A DNA stretch of 19,700 nucleotides from JBFWVD01 sp050246915 (GTDB taxonomy: Bacteria > Actinomycetota > Acidimicrobiia > Acidimicrobiales > Ilumatobacteraceae). Position numbers and translations under genes: made by a program. The notes under the pieces are model-generated. The model ran no database searches. It had not been told where the DNA came from and worked only from the letters and a program-made list of their open reading frames with translations. Of the stretch, positions 13,595 through 19,700 are shown one piece after another. Within the stretch, counting starts at the first letter, position 1. Each line of letters opens with the position of its first letter. The stretch lies in assembly GCA_050246915.1 (NCBI GenBank), contig JBFWVD010000081.1, positions 1 to 19,700 on the forward strand, given 5' to 3'.

Positions 13595-15277
13595 TCAGCG
13601 CAGGCGGGCGTCGACAGCGCTCATGACCGCCTTGAGCGACGCGGTGATGATGTTGGGGTCCTTGCCCACACCCCAACGCACGACACCATCGGGACCGGTG
13701 GTCTCGACGTAGGCAACTGCGGTTGCATCGGCACCGGCCGCGGCGGCGTGCTCGTGATAGTCGACGACGTCGATCATGACGTCGAGATCGTTGCGCACCG
13801 CGCTCACGAAGGCGTCGATCGGACCGTTGCCCTTGCCAGTGATGGTCTTGGGAACACCGTTCACCACGACCTGCGCGGTGATCTCCGCCTTGTCATCGCT
13901 GAGGCGCAGCTCATGGGTGCGCAGGAACGTGTTCGGGTTCTCCGGGAGGTACTCAGCAGAGAAGATCTCGAACATCTCGGACGGACTGATCTCGGTGCCG
14001 GTGTCCTCGGTGACGTGCTGCACCGCTTTGGAGAACTCGATCTGCAGACGCCGAGGCAGGATCATGCCGTGCTCGGTCTCCATGATGAACGCCACGCCAC
14101 CCTTGCCTGACTGCGAGTTGACGCGGATGACCGCTTCGTAGCTCCGACCGAGATGCGCGGGGTCGATCGGCAGATACGGCACCTCCCACGCGCTGTAGTC
14201 CTTGCCGATGGCGGTGAGGCCCTTCTTGATGGCGTCTTGGTGCGAACCGGAGAACGCCGTGTAGACGAGATCTCCCACCCACGGATGACGCGGATGCACA
14301 GGCAGCCGGTTGCAGTACTCGGCAACCCGACGCAGTCCGTCGATGTCGGTCACGTCGAGCTTCGGGTCGACACCCAGCGTCATCATGTTGAGGGCCACCG
14401 TCACCAGATCGAGGTTGCCGGTGCGCTCACCGTTGCCGAACAGCGTGCCCTCGAGGCGATCAGCGCCGGCCAACAGACCGAGCTCGGCGGCCGCCACCGC
14501 GCAGCCGCGATCGTTGTGCGGATGCAGGCTGAGCACCACGCTGTCACGACGGCTGATGTGCCGGTTGAACCATTCGATGCGATCGGCGTACGTGTTCGGA
14601 GTCGACATCTCCACGGTGGCCGGCAGGTTCAAGATGATCGGGCGCTCGGGAGTCGGTTGGATCACGTCCATGACCGCTTCGCAGATCTCGAGCGCATAGT
14701 CGTTCTCAGTGCCGGTGAAGCTCTCCGGCGAGTACTCGTAACGGATCTGGGTATCGCCAGCTTTGGCTTCGAGGTCCTTGCACATCTGCGCGGCCTCGGT
14801 GGCGATCTTGATGACTTCATCGCGCCCCGCACGGAACACCACATCGCGCTGCAGAGCAGAGGTCGAGTTGTAGAAGTGCACGATCGCCTTCGACGCACCC
14901 TGCAGCGCCTCGTAGGTGCGCTCGATGAGATGCGGCCGACACTGCACGAGAACCTGCACGGTCACGTTGTCGGGGATGAGCCCTTCTTCGATGATCATGC
15001 GGCAGAAGTCGAAGTCGGGCTGCGACGCAGAAGGAAAGCCGATCTCGATCTCGGTGAAACCCATCTTGACAAGCGTCTCGAACATGCGGCGCTTGCGTAC
15101 CGGGTCCATCGGATCGATGAGGGCCTGGTTGCCATCGCGGAGATCCACGGAGCACCACGTGGGCGCCGCGGTGATGTGCTTGGACGGCCACGTGCGATCG
15201 GGAAGGTCGGCCTCGAAGGCGTAGGGCACGTACTTGTCGAAGGCCATCTTCTTGGGGGTCACGCTCTGGCGGGCCAT
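13595..15277 (-). CDS. leuA: 2-isopropylmalate synthase
   Basis: Committing step of leucine synthesis: acetyl-CoA plus 2-ketoisovalerate to 2-isopropylmalate. This is the long LeuA form (560 residues from this start), as in mycobacteria and yeast, beginning KYVPYAFEADLPDRTWPSKH. The TIM-barrel carries SVDLRDGNQALIDPM (43-57), GFPSASQPDFDF, the metal site LHPHND (251-256) and GNGERTGNLDL (281-291). The C-terminal regulatory domain (about 430-560) includes NGVPKTITGKGNGPIDAF, the region of leucine feedback inhibition in this family. An in-frame ATG at 15286 directly follows the AGGA; the ATG at 15277 is 9 nt from it and is preferred. Monocistronic, preceded by a promoter, a Leu-rich leader peptide and a terminator. 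Confidence 0.96.
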   Translation of the reverse strand: MARQSVTPKKMAFDKYVPYAFEADLPDRTWPSKHITAAPTWCSVDLRDGNQALIDPMDPVRKRRMFETLVKMGFTEIEIGFPSASQPDFDFCRMIIEEGLIPDNVTVQVLVQCRPHLIERTYEALQGASKAIVHFYNSTSALQRDVVFRAGRDEVIKIATEAAQMCKDLEAKAGDTQIRYEYSPESFTGTENDYALEICEAVMDVIQPTPERPIILNLPATVEMSTPNTYADRIEWFNRHISRRDSVVLSLHPHNDRGCAVAAAELGLLAGADRLEGTLFGNGERTGNLDLVTVALNMMTLGVDPKLDVTDIDGLRRVAEYCNRLPVHPRHPWVGDLVYTAFSGSHQDAIKKGLTAIGKDYSAWEVPYLPIDPAHLGRSYEAVIRVNSQSGKGGVAFIMETEHGMILPRRLQIEFSKAVQHVTEDTGTEISPSEMFEIFSAEYLPENPNTFLRTHELRLSDDKAEITAQVVVNGVPKTITGKGNGPIDAFVSAVRNDLDVMIDVVDYHEHAAAAGADATAVAYVETTGPDGVVRWGVGKDPNIITASLKAVMSAVDARLR

Positions 15278-15379
15278 AGCAGTCATTCCTGTTCGGTGCG
15301 GGGGTTCTGGTCTCGGGTCATCTGGTGCTGTGCGATTGGTTGGGATGTCGTAGCGAGAGTGCCGGTCGGTCGGAGTCCG

Positions 15380-15420
15380 AAAAGCAAGAAGCCCCCTGGG
15401 CCGGTGAGGCGCAGGAGGCT
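15380..15420 (-). terminator. Intrinsic terminator (attenuator) in the leuA leader
   Basis: On the minus strand agcctcctg (15420-15412) pairs with cagggggct (15398-15390), 9 bp with one U-G. The stem extends by gcc/ggc across a C-C mismatch to a 5-nt loop. It is followed by tcttgctttt. This is a good intrinsic terminator located about 100 nt before the leuA start, so most transcripts would end here unless antitermination occurs. Confidence 0.82.
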
Positions 15421-15422
15421 GG

Positions 15423-15448
15423 GCGAGCAGCGATATGTGGCTGCTCGC
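15423..15448 (-). promoter_or_regulatory. First leader hairpin of leuA, abutting the leader stop
   Basis: gcgagcagc and gctgctcgc form a perfect 9-bp stem with an 8-nt loop. On the minus strand the 5' arm begins at the base right after the TAA of the leader peptide, and the 3' arm ends 2 nt before the terminator. A ribosome stalled on the Leu codons would cover the 5' arm. Confidence 0.75.
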
Positions 15449-15484
15449 TTACATAAGAAGGAGGAGGGCCAGCGGCTCGGACAT
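15449..15484 (-). CDS. leuL: Leucine-rich leader peptide of leuA
   Basis: An 11-residue ORF, MSEPLALLLLM, with CTG then CTC-CTC-CTT-CTT: five Leu codons out of eleven, ending in TAA directly before the first leader hairpin. This is the arrangement of leucine attenuator leader peptides. The ATG lies 7 nt after the last base of a candidate -10, so it is probably translated from a leaderless transcript. An in-frame ATG three codons upstream (15493) overlaps that -10 and would need an earlier transcription start. Stalling at the Leu codons under leucine shortage would favour transcription into leuA. I did not find a convincing antiterminator pairing by eye, so the exact switching structure is open. 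Confidence 0.8.
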   Translation of the reverse strand: MSEPLALLLLM

Positions 15485-15491
15485 CACAGCC

Positions 15492-15520
15492 ATCTTTCGG
15501 CAATCGCCCGCTGATGTCAA
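15492..15520 (-). promoter_or_regulatory. Promoter of the leuA leader
   Basis: On the minus strand, TTGACA (15520-15515, perfect -35) is 17 nt from AAAGAT (15497-15492). The predicted transcription start falls at about 15485-15484, at the ATG of the leader peptide. Confidence 0.65.
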
Positions 15521-15577
15521 GCGATGATCTCGCTCGATTTCCGGAGGACTACGAACGCACCAGCGGCGGTCCTTCAT

Positions 15578-15583
15578 TAGGGT
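15578..15583 (+). promoter_or_regulatory. Candidate -10 of the ferredoxin gene, leaderless
   Basis: TAGGGT (TANNNT form) ends 6 nt before the ferredoxin ATG, which would put the transcription start exactly at the A of the ATG. No Shine-Dalgarno of normal spacing is seen. Confidence 0.42.
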
Positions 15584-15589
15584 GCCCAC

Positions 15590-15781
15590 ATGAAGGTGAT
15601 CGTGAACTACGACGTGTGCGCATCGACCGGGTCGTGCGCTCGCATTGCCCCCGAGGTGTTCGAGGTACGCAGTGACGGCTATCTGTATGTCCTGAACGAG
15701 AACCCTGGTCCGGAACTCGAGGCCAAGGTGCGTGAGGCCGAGGAGTTCTGCCCCACTGGGGCCATCGCCATCGAGGACTGA
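15590..15781 (+). CDS. Small [3Fe-4S]-type ferredoxin
   Basis: A 63-residue soluble electron carrier. Cysteines lie at 10, 16 and 54 in VCASTGSCARIAPEVF and EEFCPTGAI. The position that would hold a fourth ligand (13) is threonine, so a three-iron cluster is expected, as in the small ferredoxins that feed actinobacterial cytochromes P450. The acidic C-terminus (IED) and the many Glu residues suit docking to a reductase. No P450, reductase or other partner is in the window; the neighbours are leuA (divergent, 105 bp from leader start to ferredoxin start) and serA (convergent). The start has no strong Shine-Dalgarno but a -10-like TAGGGT 6 nt upstream. Confidence 0.87.
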   Translation: MKVIVNYDVCASTGSCARIAPEVFEVRSDGYLYVLNENPGPELEAKVREAEEFCPTGAIAIED

Positions 15782-15841
15782 ATCAGCGAGGACCGAACTG
15801 GCGTGATTGGGGCGACTCGACGGCTGTCGACTCGAACCTGC

Positions 15842-17407
15842 TCAGCTGCTGAGTTCGTGCACGCTGAGCATGCCGGGCACCGCTCGCAGACGCTCGAGCA
15901 CCGGCGCAGGCACCGGGGGCTCGATGGACAGCACCATGAGCGCGCTCCCCGGCTTGGCAGCCCGGCCCACGTCCATGTCAGCGATGTTGACCTGAGCCTC
16001 ACCGAGCATCGTGCCGACGAGGCCGATCATGCCGGGACGATCGTCGTTGCGGACCACCAGCATGTGCGGCGCCGGCGGAAGATCGGTCGAGTGATCATCG
16101 ACCATCACGATGCGGGCTTCGCCGCGGCGACCGCTGAGCGTTCCGGCCAGCGAGTGGTCGCCGGATCGGATCGTGATGAGGTTCACGTAGTCGACCGAGT
16201 GCCCCGACTTCGACTCACGGATCTCGATCCCTCGATCGGCGGCGAGCTGAGGCGCGTTCACGAACGTGACCGGCTCGTCGCTCGATGCCCCGAAGAAGCC
16301 CTTCAGAACGTTGAGGGTGCAGATGCGCGTGTCGTAGTCGGCGATCTGACCTTCGTAGGTCACCTCGAGCGCGGCGCCGGTGCCACCGGTGAGTGAGGAG
16401 AAGAGGCGCCCGAGCAACTCGGCGAGGGGGAGGAATGGGCGCACCGTCTCGGAGGCCTCGGCCGCGCTCACGTTGACGGCGAACGGTACGAAATCCCCGG
16501 CGAGAGCGAGCTTGACCATCTCGGCGATCGTGTCGCCGGCCTTGTCCTGCGCCTCTCGGGTGCTCGCCCCGAGGTGCGGGGTGACCACCACGTTGTCGAG
16601 CTCGAACAGTGGACCTTCGGTCATCGGCTCTTGCGAGAACACGTCGAGCGCGGCGCCGGCGATCACACCCGTGCGGACGGCCTCGGCCAGATCGTTCTCA
16701 TCGACGATGCCGCCGCGAGCGACGTTGATGACCCGCAGCGAGCTCTTGGCCTTGGCCAGCAACTCGGCGTTGATGATGCCCACCGTCTCCTTGGTCTTGG
16801 GGAGGTGGACGGTGATGAAATCGGACTCGGCGATGACCTGATCGAGGGGCAGCAACTCGACACTCATCTGACGGGCACGATCGGGGGAAACGAACGGGTC
16901 GTACGCGACCAGCCGCATGCCGAACGCCAGGGCCCGTTGGGCCACGAGCTTGCCGATGCGACCGAGCCCGATGACACCGAGGGTCTTGTCAGCAAGCTCG
17001 ACGCCCTCCCACTTGCTGCGCTCCCAGCGGCCGGCCTTGAGCGCGGCATGAGCTTGAGGAACGTTGCGGGCCTGTGCCAGCAACAGCGCCATCGTGTGCT
17101 CGGCCGCAGAGATGATGTTGGACTGCGGAGCGTTCACGACCATGACGCCCTGCTTGGTGGCCGCGTCGACGTCGACGTTGTCGAGTCCGATGCCGGCGCG
17201 TCCGACGACGATCAGATCGCGGCCTGCGGCGAGCGCCTCGGCGTTGACGTTCGTGGCCGACCGGATGATGAGGGCGTGAGCGCCGGGGAGCGCTTCGAGC
17301 AGACCGGGGACATCGAGGCCGAGGCGGACGTCGACGTCGTGCCCTTGGGCTCGGAGCAGGTCGAGACCGCCGTCAGCGATCTCCTCGGTCACCAGGATGC
17401 GTGCCAT
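15842..17407 (-). CDS. serA: D-3-phosphoglycerate dehydrogenase
   Basis: First step of serine synthesis: NAD-dependent oxidation of 3-phosphoglycerate to phosphohydroxypyruvate. At 521 residues it is the long actinobacterial form. The nucleotide-binding GLGRIG is at 147-152, catalytic Arg231 (VARGG), Glu260 and His278 (PHLGAST). The intervening allosteric substrate-binding domain spans about 310-430, and a C-terminal ACT domain from about 447 starts with HMLVVRNDDRPGMIG and probably senses serine. It follows aspC by 44 bp. The ATG at 17407 has no Shine-Dalgarno, but a candidate promoter lies in that gap. Convergent with the ferredoxin gene; the 60 bp between their stops hold only a 5-bp stem. 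Confidence 0.96.
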   Translation of the reverse strand: MARILVTEEIADGGLDLLRAQGHDVDVRLGLDVPGLLEALPGAHALIIRSATNVNAEALAAGRDLIVVGRAGIGLDNVDVDAATKQGVMVVNAPQSNIISAAEHTMALLLAQARNVPQAHAALKAGRWERSKWEGVELADKTLGVIGLGRIGKLVAQRALAFGMRLVAYDPFVSPDRARQMSVELLPLDQVIAESDFITVHLPKTKETVGIINAELLAKAKSSLRVINVARGGIVDENDLAEAVRTGVIAGAALDVFSQEPMTEGPLFELDNVVVTPHLGASTREAQDKAGDTIAEMVKLALAGDFVPFAVNVSAAEASETVRPFLPLAELLGRLFSSLTGGTGAALEVTYEGQIADYDTRICTLNVLKGFFGASSDEPVTFVNAPQLAADRGIEIRESKSGHSVDYVNLITIRSGDHSLAGTLSGRRGEARIVMVDDHSTDLPPAPHMLVVRNDDRPGMIGLVGTMLGEAQVNIADMDVGRAAKPGSALMVLSIEPPVPAPVLERLRAVPGMLSVHELSS

Positions 17408-17416
17408 AAGAGATCA

Positions 17417-17446
17417 ATTGTCCACGTTCGCGCTCAGATTTCCCAA
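17417..17446 (-). promoter_or_regulatory. Candidate serA promoter
   Basis: On the minus strand TTGGGA (17446-17441) and GACAAT (17422-17417) are 18 nt apart. The -10 ends 9 nt before the serA ATG, giving a leader of only about 3 nt. Both hexamers match the consensus at 4/6. Confidence 0.4.
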
Positions 17447-17451
17447 GTCCC

Positions 17452-18654
17452 TCAGCCGAGGAGGTTGGCGATACGCGTCACACCTTCGCCCAGGTCGTCG
17501 TCACCGAGGGCGAAACTGAGTCGCATGTAGCCCGGCGCACCGAAGGCCTCACCGGGGACGACGGCCACCTTGGCCTCGGCCAGGATGATGTCGGCCAGCT
17601 CCAAGGTGGTGGTCGCCTTCTTGCCGGCGATGGTGCGGCCCAGAACGCCTTGGAACGACGGGAAGCAGTAGAACGCCCCCTGGGGCTCGAGACAGGTGAC
17701 GCCCTCGATGCCCGACAACAGCTTGTGCATCAACCGGCCGCGACGTTCGAACGCCTCACGCATCATCGCCACCGCAGTGAGATCGCCCGCCACGGCGGCG
17801 AGGGCGGCACGCTGCGACACGTTGGCGACGTTGCTGGTGGAGTGCGACTGGAGGTTGGTGGCGGCCTCGATGACGTCGCCGGGTCCGATCATCCAGCCGA
17901 CGCGCCAGCCGGTCATGGCGTAGGTCTTGGCCACGCCGTTCACGATGATGCAGGTGTCCGCCAGCTCGGGCACGAGGGCAGGCATCGACGTGAACGTGTG
18001 CTCGCCATAGGTGAGGTGCTCGTAGATCTCGTCGGTGATGACCCAGATGCCGTGCTCGACGCACCAGCGACCGATGGCCTCGACCTCTTCGGGCGGATAC
18101 ACCGCGCCCGACGGGTTGTCGGGTGACACGAACAGCAGCGCCTTGGTGCGCTTGGTGCGGGCCTTCTCGAGCTGCTCGATGGTGACGCGGAACCCGGTGG
18201 TCTCGTCGGTGTCGATGACCACGGTCGTGCCACCGCCGAGGGCGATGGTCTCGGGATAGGTCGTCCAATAGGGGGCGGGGCAGATGACCTCGTCGCCCGG
18301 ATCGAGCAGGGTCTGGAACGCGGCGTACACCGCGTGCTTGCCACCGTTGGTGACGAGCACCTGTGACGCCTTCACCGACACCGTGGAATCGCGCAGCGTC
18401 TTGACGGCGATGGCTTCGCGCAGGTCGGGCAGGCCGGCCGCCGGGGTGTAGCGATGGCTGGCCACCTCCCGGCACGCCTTCACGGCGGCTTCGACGATGT
18501 GTTCCGGTGTGGGGAAGTCCGGCTCGCCGGCCCCGAAGCCGATGACGTTCTCACCGGCGGCCTTGAGGGCCTTGGCCTTGGCGTCGACGGCCAAGGTGGC
18601 GGAGGGGGCAATGGCAGCAATTCGATCTGAGACTCGAGCACTCACATCTGCCAT
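17452..18654 (-). CDS. aspC: Class I aminotransferase, aspartate aminotransferase type
   Basis: PLP fold-type I enzyme of 400 residues, probably aspartate:2-oxoglutarate aminotransferase of the Ib subgroup, some members of which also act on prephenate. Recognisable are SATLAVDAKAKALKAAG, GFGAGEPDFPTPEHI (about 39-53), HRYTPAAGLPDLREAI, VTNGGKHAVY, PAPYWTTYPE, SPDNPSGAVYP, TDEIYEHLTYG, the Schiff-base lysine in VAK(243)TYAMTGWRVGW, and the substrate-carboxylate arginine near the C-terminus in YMRLSFALGDDDL. The frame is open upstream to 19110, but the conserved N-terminus sets the start at the ATG at 18654, 9 bp from the divergent serC start. No Shine-Dalgarno; CACTGT ends 6 nt upstream, so leaderless initiation is possible. 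serA lies 44 bp downstream. Confidence 0.93.
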   Translation of the reverse strand: MADVSARVSDRIAAIAPSATLAVDAKAKALKAAGENVIGFGAGEPDFPTPEHIVEAAVKACREVASHRYTPAAGLPDLREAIAVKTLRDSTVSVKASQVLVTNGGKHAVYAAFQTLLDPGDEVICPAPYWTTYPETIALGGGTTVVIDTDETTGFRVTIEQLEKARTKRTKALLFVSPDNPSGAVYPPEEVEAIGRWCVEHGIWVITDEIYEHLTYGEHTFTSMPALVPELADTCIIVNGVAKTYAMTGWRVGWMIGPGDVIEAATNLQSHSTSNVANVSQRAALAAVAGDLTAVAMMREAFERRGRLMHKLLSGIEGVTCLEPQGAFYCFPSFQGVLGRTIAGKKATTTLELADIILAEAKVAVVPGEAFGAPGYMRLSFALGDDDLGEGVTRIANLLG

Positions 18655-18663
18655 GCTCGCACA

Positions 18664-19700
18664 GTGACCACGACGCCCCACATCGAGATACCCGCCTCGC
18701 TGCTCCCCGCCGATGGACGCTTCGGATGCGGCCCGTCGAAAGTTCGCCCCGAGGCGGTCGCTGCACTGGCCGCGTCCGGCGGTTCGTACCTCGGCACATC
18801 GCATCGCCAGAAGGGGGTGCGCTCCGTGGTCGGTGAGCTCCGAGCCGGATTGCGGTCGCTTTTCTCGCTTCCCGACGGTTGGGAGGTGGTGCTCGGCAAC
18901 GGGGGCACCACGGTGTTCTGGGACGCGGCGTGCTTCGGTCTCATCTCGTCGCGCAGCCAGCACCTCGTGTTCGGCGAGTTCTCCTCGAAGTTCGCTGAAT
19001 GTGCGGCGCGTGCGCCGCAACTGGGCGAGCCGGTGGTCATCGAGACCGCGCCCGGCACGCATCCGGTTGCCGTCGCTTCTGGCGACGTGGACGTGTACGC
19101 GCTCACCCACAACGAGACGTCAACCGGAGTTGCGATGCCGCTGCAGCGGCCGTCGGGCTCGTCGGCTGCCGATGGGCTCGTGCTCGTGGATGCCACCAGC
19201 GGCGCCGGCGGTCTGCGTTGGTCGCCGTCAGAGGTGGACGTGTACTACTTCGCCCCGCAGAAGTGCTTCGCGGCCGACGGCGGGTTGTGGGTGGCGTTGT
19301 GCTCACCGGCGGCGGTGGCCCGTATCGAAGAGATCGCATCGAGTGGCCGGTGGATCCCATCGTCCCTCGATCTGAAGATCGCTCTCGACAACTCCCGACT
19401 CGATCAGACCTACAACACTCCGGCGTTGGCGACGCTGTTCCTGTTCAATCAGCAGGTGCAGTGGTTGCTGTCGATCGGCGGCCTCGAGGGTGCGGCATCA
19501 CGATGCGACGAGTCGAGTTCGATTCTGTACGGCTGGGCCGACAGAACGTCGTACGCATCACCGTTCGTCGCTGATCCGTCGCAGCGCTCTGCGGTGGTGG
19601 GCACCATCGACCTCGAAGGCGTCGATGCCAATGTGGTGTCGCAAGTACTGCGGGTCAACGGTGTGGTGGACACCGAGAGCTATCGCAAGCTCGGGCGCAA
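18664..19700 (+). CDS. serC: Phosphoserine aminotransferase, 3' end cut by window edge
   Basis: Second step of serine synthesis: glutamate plus 3-phosphohydroxypyruvate to phosphoserine. 345 residues are present, running off the window. It resembles the mycobacterial-type SerC throughout: TPHIEIPASLLPADGRFGCG at the start, GTSHRQK, SLPDGWEVVLGNGGTTVFWD, HNETSTGV, DATSGAGGL, the PLP lysine in APQK(200)CFAADGG, DQTYNTPALATL, and VVGTIDLEGVD near the end. Probably some 25-35 residues are missing. The start is GTG at 18664 with no Shine-Dalgarno; CATGCT ends 6 nt upstream. It is divergent from aspC with only 9 bp between start codons. Together with serA it makes a serine-synthesis cluster lacking only serB in view. 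Confidence 0.94.
   Translation, partial: MTTTPHIEIPASLLPADGRFGCGPSKVRPEAVAALAASGGSYLGTSHRQKGVRSVVGELRAGLRSLFSLPDGWEVVLGNGGTTVFWDAACFGLISSRSQHLVFGEFSSKFAECAARAPQLGEPVVIETAPGTHPVAVASGDVDVYALTHNETSTGVAMPLQRPSGSSAADGLVLVDATSGAGGLRWSPSEVDVYYFAPQKCFAADGGLWVALCSPAAVARIEEIASSGRWIPSSLDLKIALDNSRLDQTYNTPALATLFLFNQQVQWLLSIGGLEGAASRCDESSSILYGWADRTSYASPFVADPSQRSAVVGTIDLEGVDANVVSQVLRVNGVVDTESYRKLGR

Noticed and set aside
15782..15841. Hairpin tcgac-ggct-gtcga between the ferredoxin and serA stops as a terminator
   Set aside because: A stem of only 5 bp without U-tract is too weak to call.
18655..19110. N-terminal extension of aspC upstream of 18654
   Set aside because: It is the antisense of serC; conserved aminotransferase sequence starts right after 18654.
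1..19700. CRISPR arrays, tRNA or rRNA genes, insertion sequences, phage or attachment sites
   Set aside because: No regularly spaced repeats, no cloverleaf-like or rRNA segments, no transposase or integrase motifs were seen on either strand. The only gross duplication is the SBP pair.

Overview
The window is a high-GC stretch with actinobacterial gene types: an NdgR/LtbR-type IclR regulator divergent from leuCD, a SerC of the mycobacterial type, an AspC close to the Streptomyces type, a two-domain-plus-ACT SerA, and many starts that look leaderless. A member of the Acidimicrobiia (Ilumatobacter-like) is my guess. That placement rests on remembered family resemblance, not on a search. A run of exactly 100 Ns (7906-8005) marks a draft scaffold join.

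Layout. 1-3030 (minus strand): a branched-chain amino acid operon, leuB-ilvE-cimA, with cimA leaving the left edge, preceded by a promoter, a short leader peptide ORF and an attenuator-like pair of hairpins. 3130-4728 (+): a FadD-type acyl-CoA ligase. 4846-7816 (minus): two tandem, partly near-identical lipoprotein substrate-binding proteins of the branched-chain amino acid ABC type, without permease or ATPase genes. 7906-8005: assembly gap. 8107-9488 (+): greA and an alpha/beta hydrolase. 9507-10163 (minus) and 10226-12236 (+): the IclR regulator divergent from leuC-leuD, with a palindrome between them. 12364-13470 (+): a soluble PAS chemoreceptor-like protein. 13595-15520 (minus): leuA with a leucine-rich leader peptide and attenuator. 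15590-15781 (+): a small three-cysteine ferredoxin. 15842-18654 (minus): aspC then serA. 18664-19700 (+): serC, cut by the right edge.

How it fits together. LeuA commits 2-ketoisovalerate to leucine, while CimA makes citramalate, the entry to threonine-independent isoleucine synthesis. Both routes share LeuCD and LeuB, and IlvE does the final transamination. The sequence suggests three separate controls on this shared pathway: a leucine-codon leader on leuA, a Val/Ile-codon leader on leuB-ilvE-cimA, and an IclR-type regulator on leuCD. SerA and SerC give two of the three steps of phosphoserine-pathway serine synthesis.

The strongest candidate for something worth describing is the pair of attenuators with matched architecture. 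Each has a -35/-10, then a start codon 7 nt after the -10 (leaderless), then control codons, a stop codon touching the first hairpin, and a U-tailed terminator a few nucleotides later. The two differ in the amino acid they appear to read.
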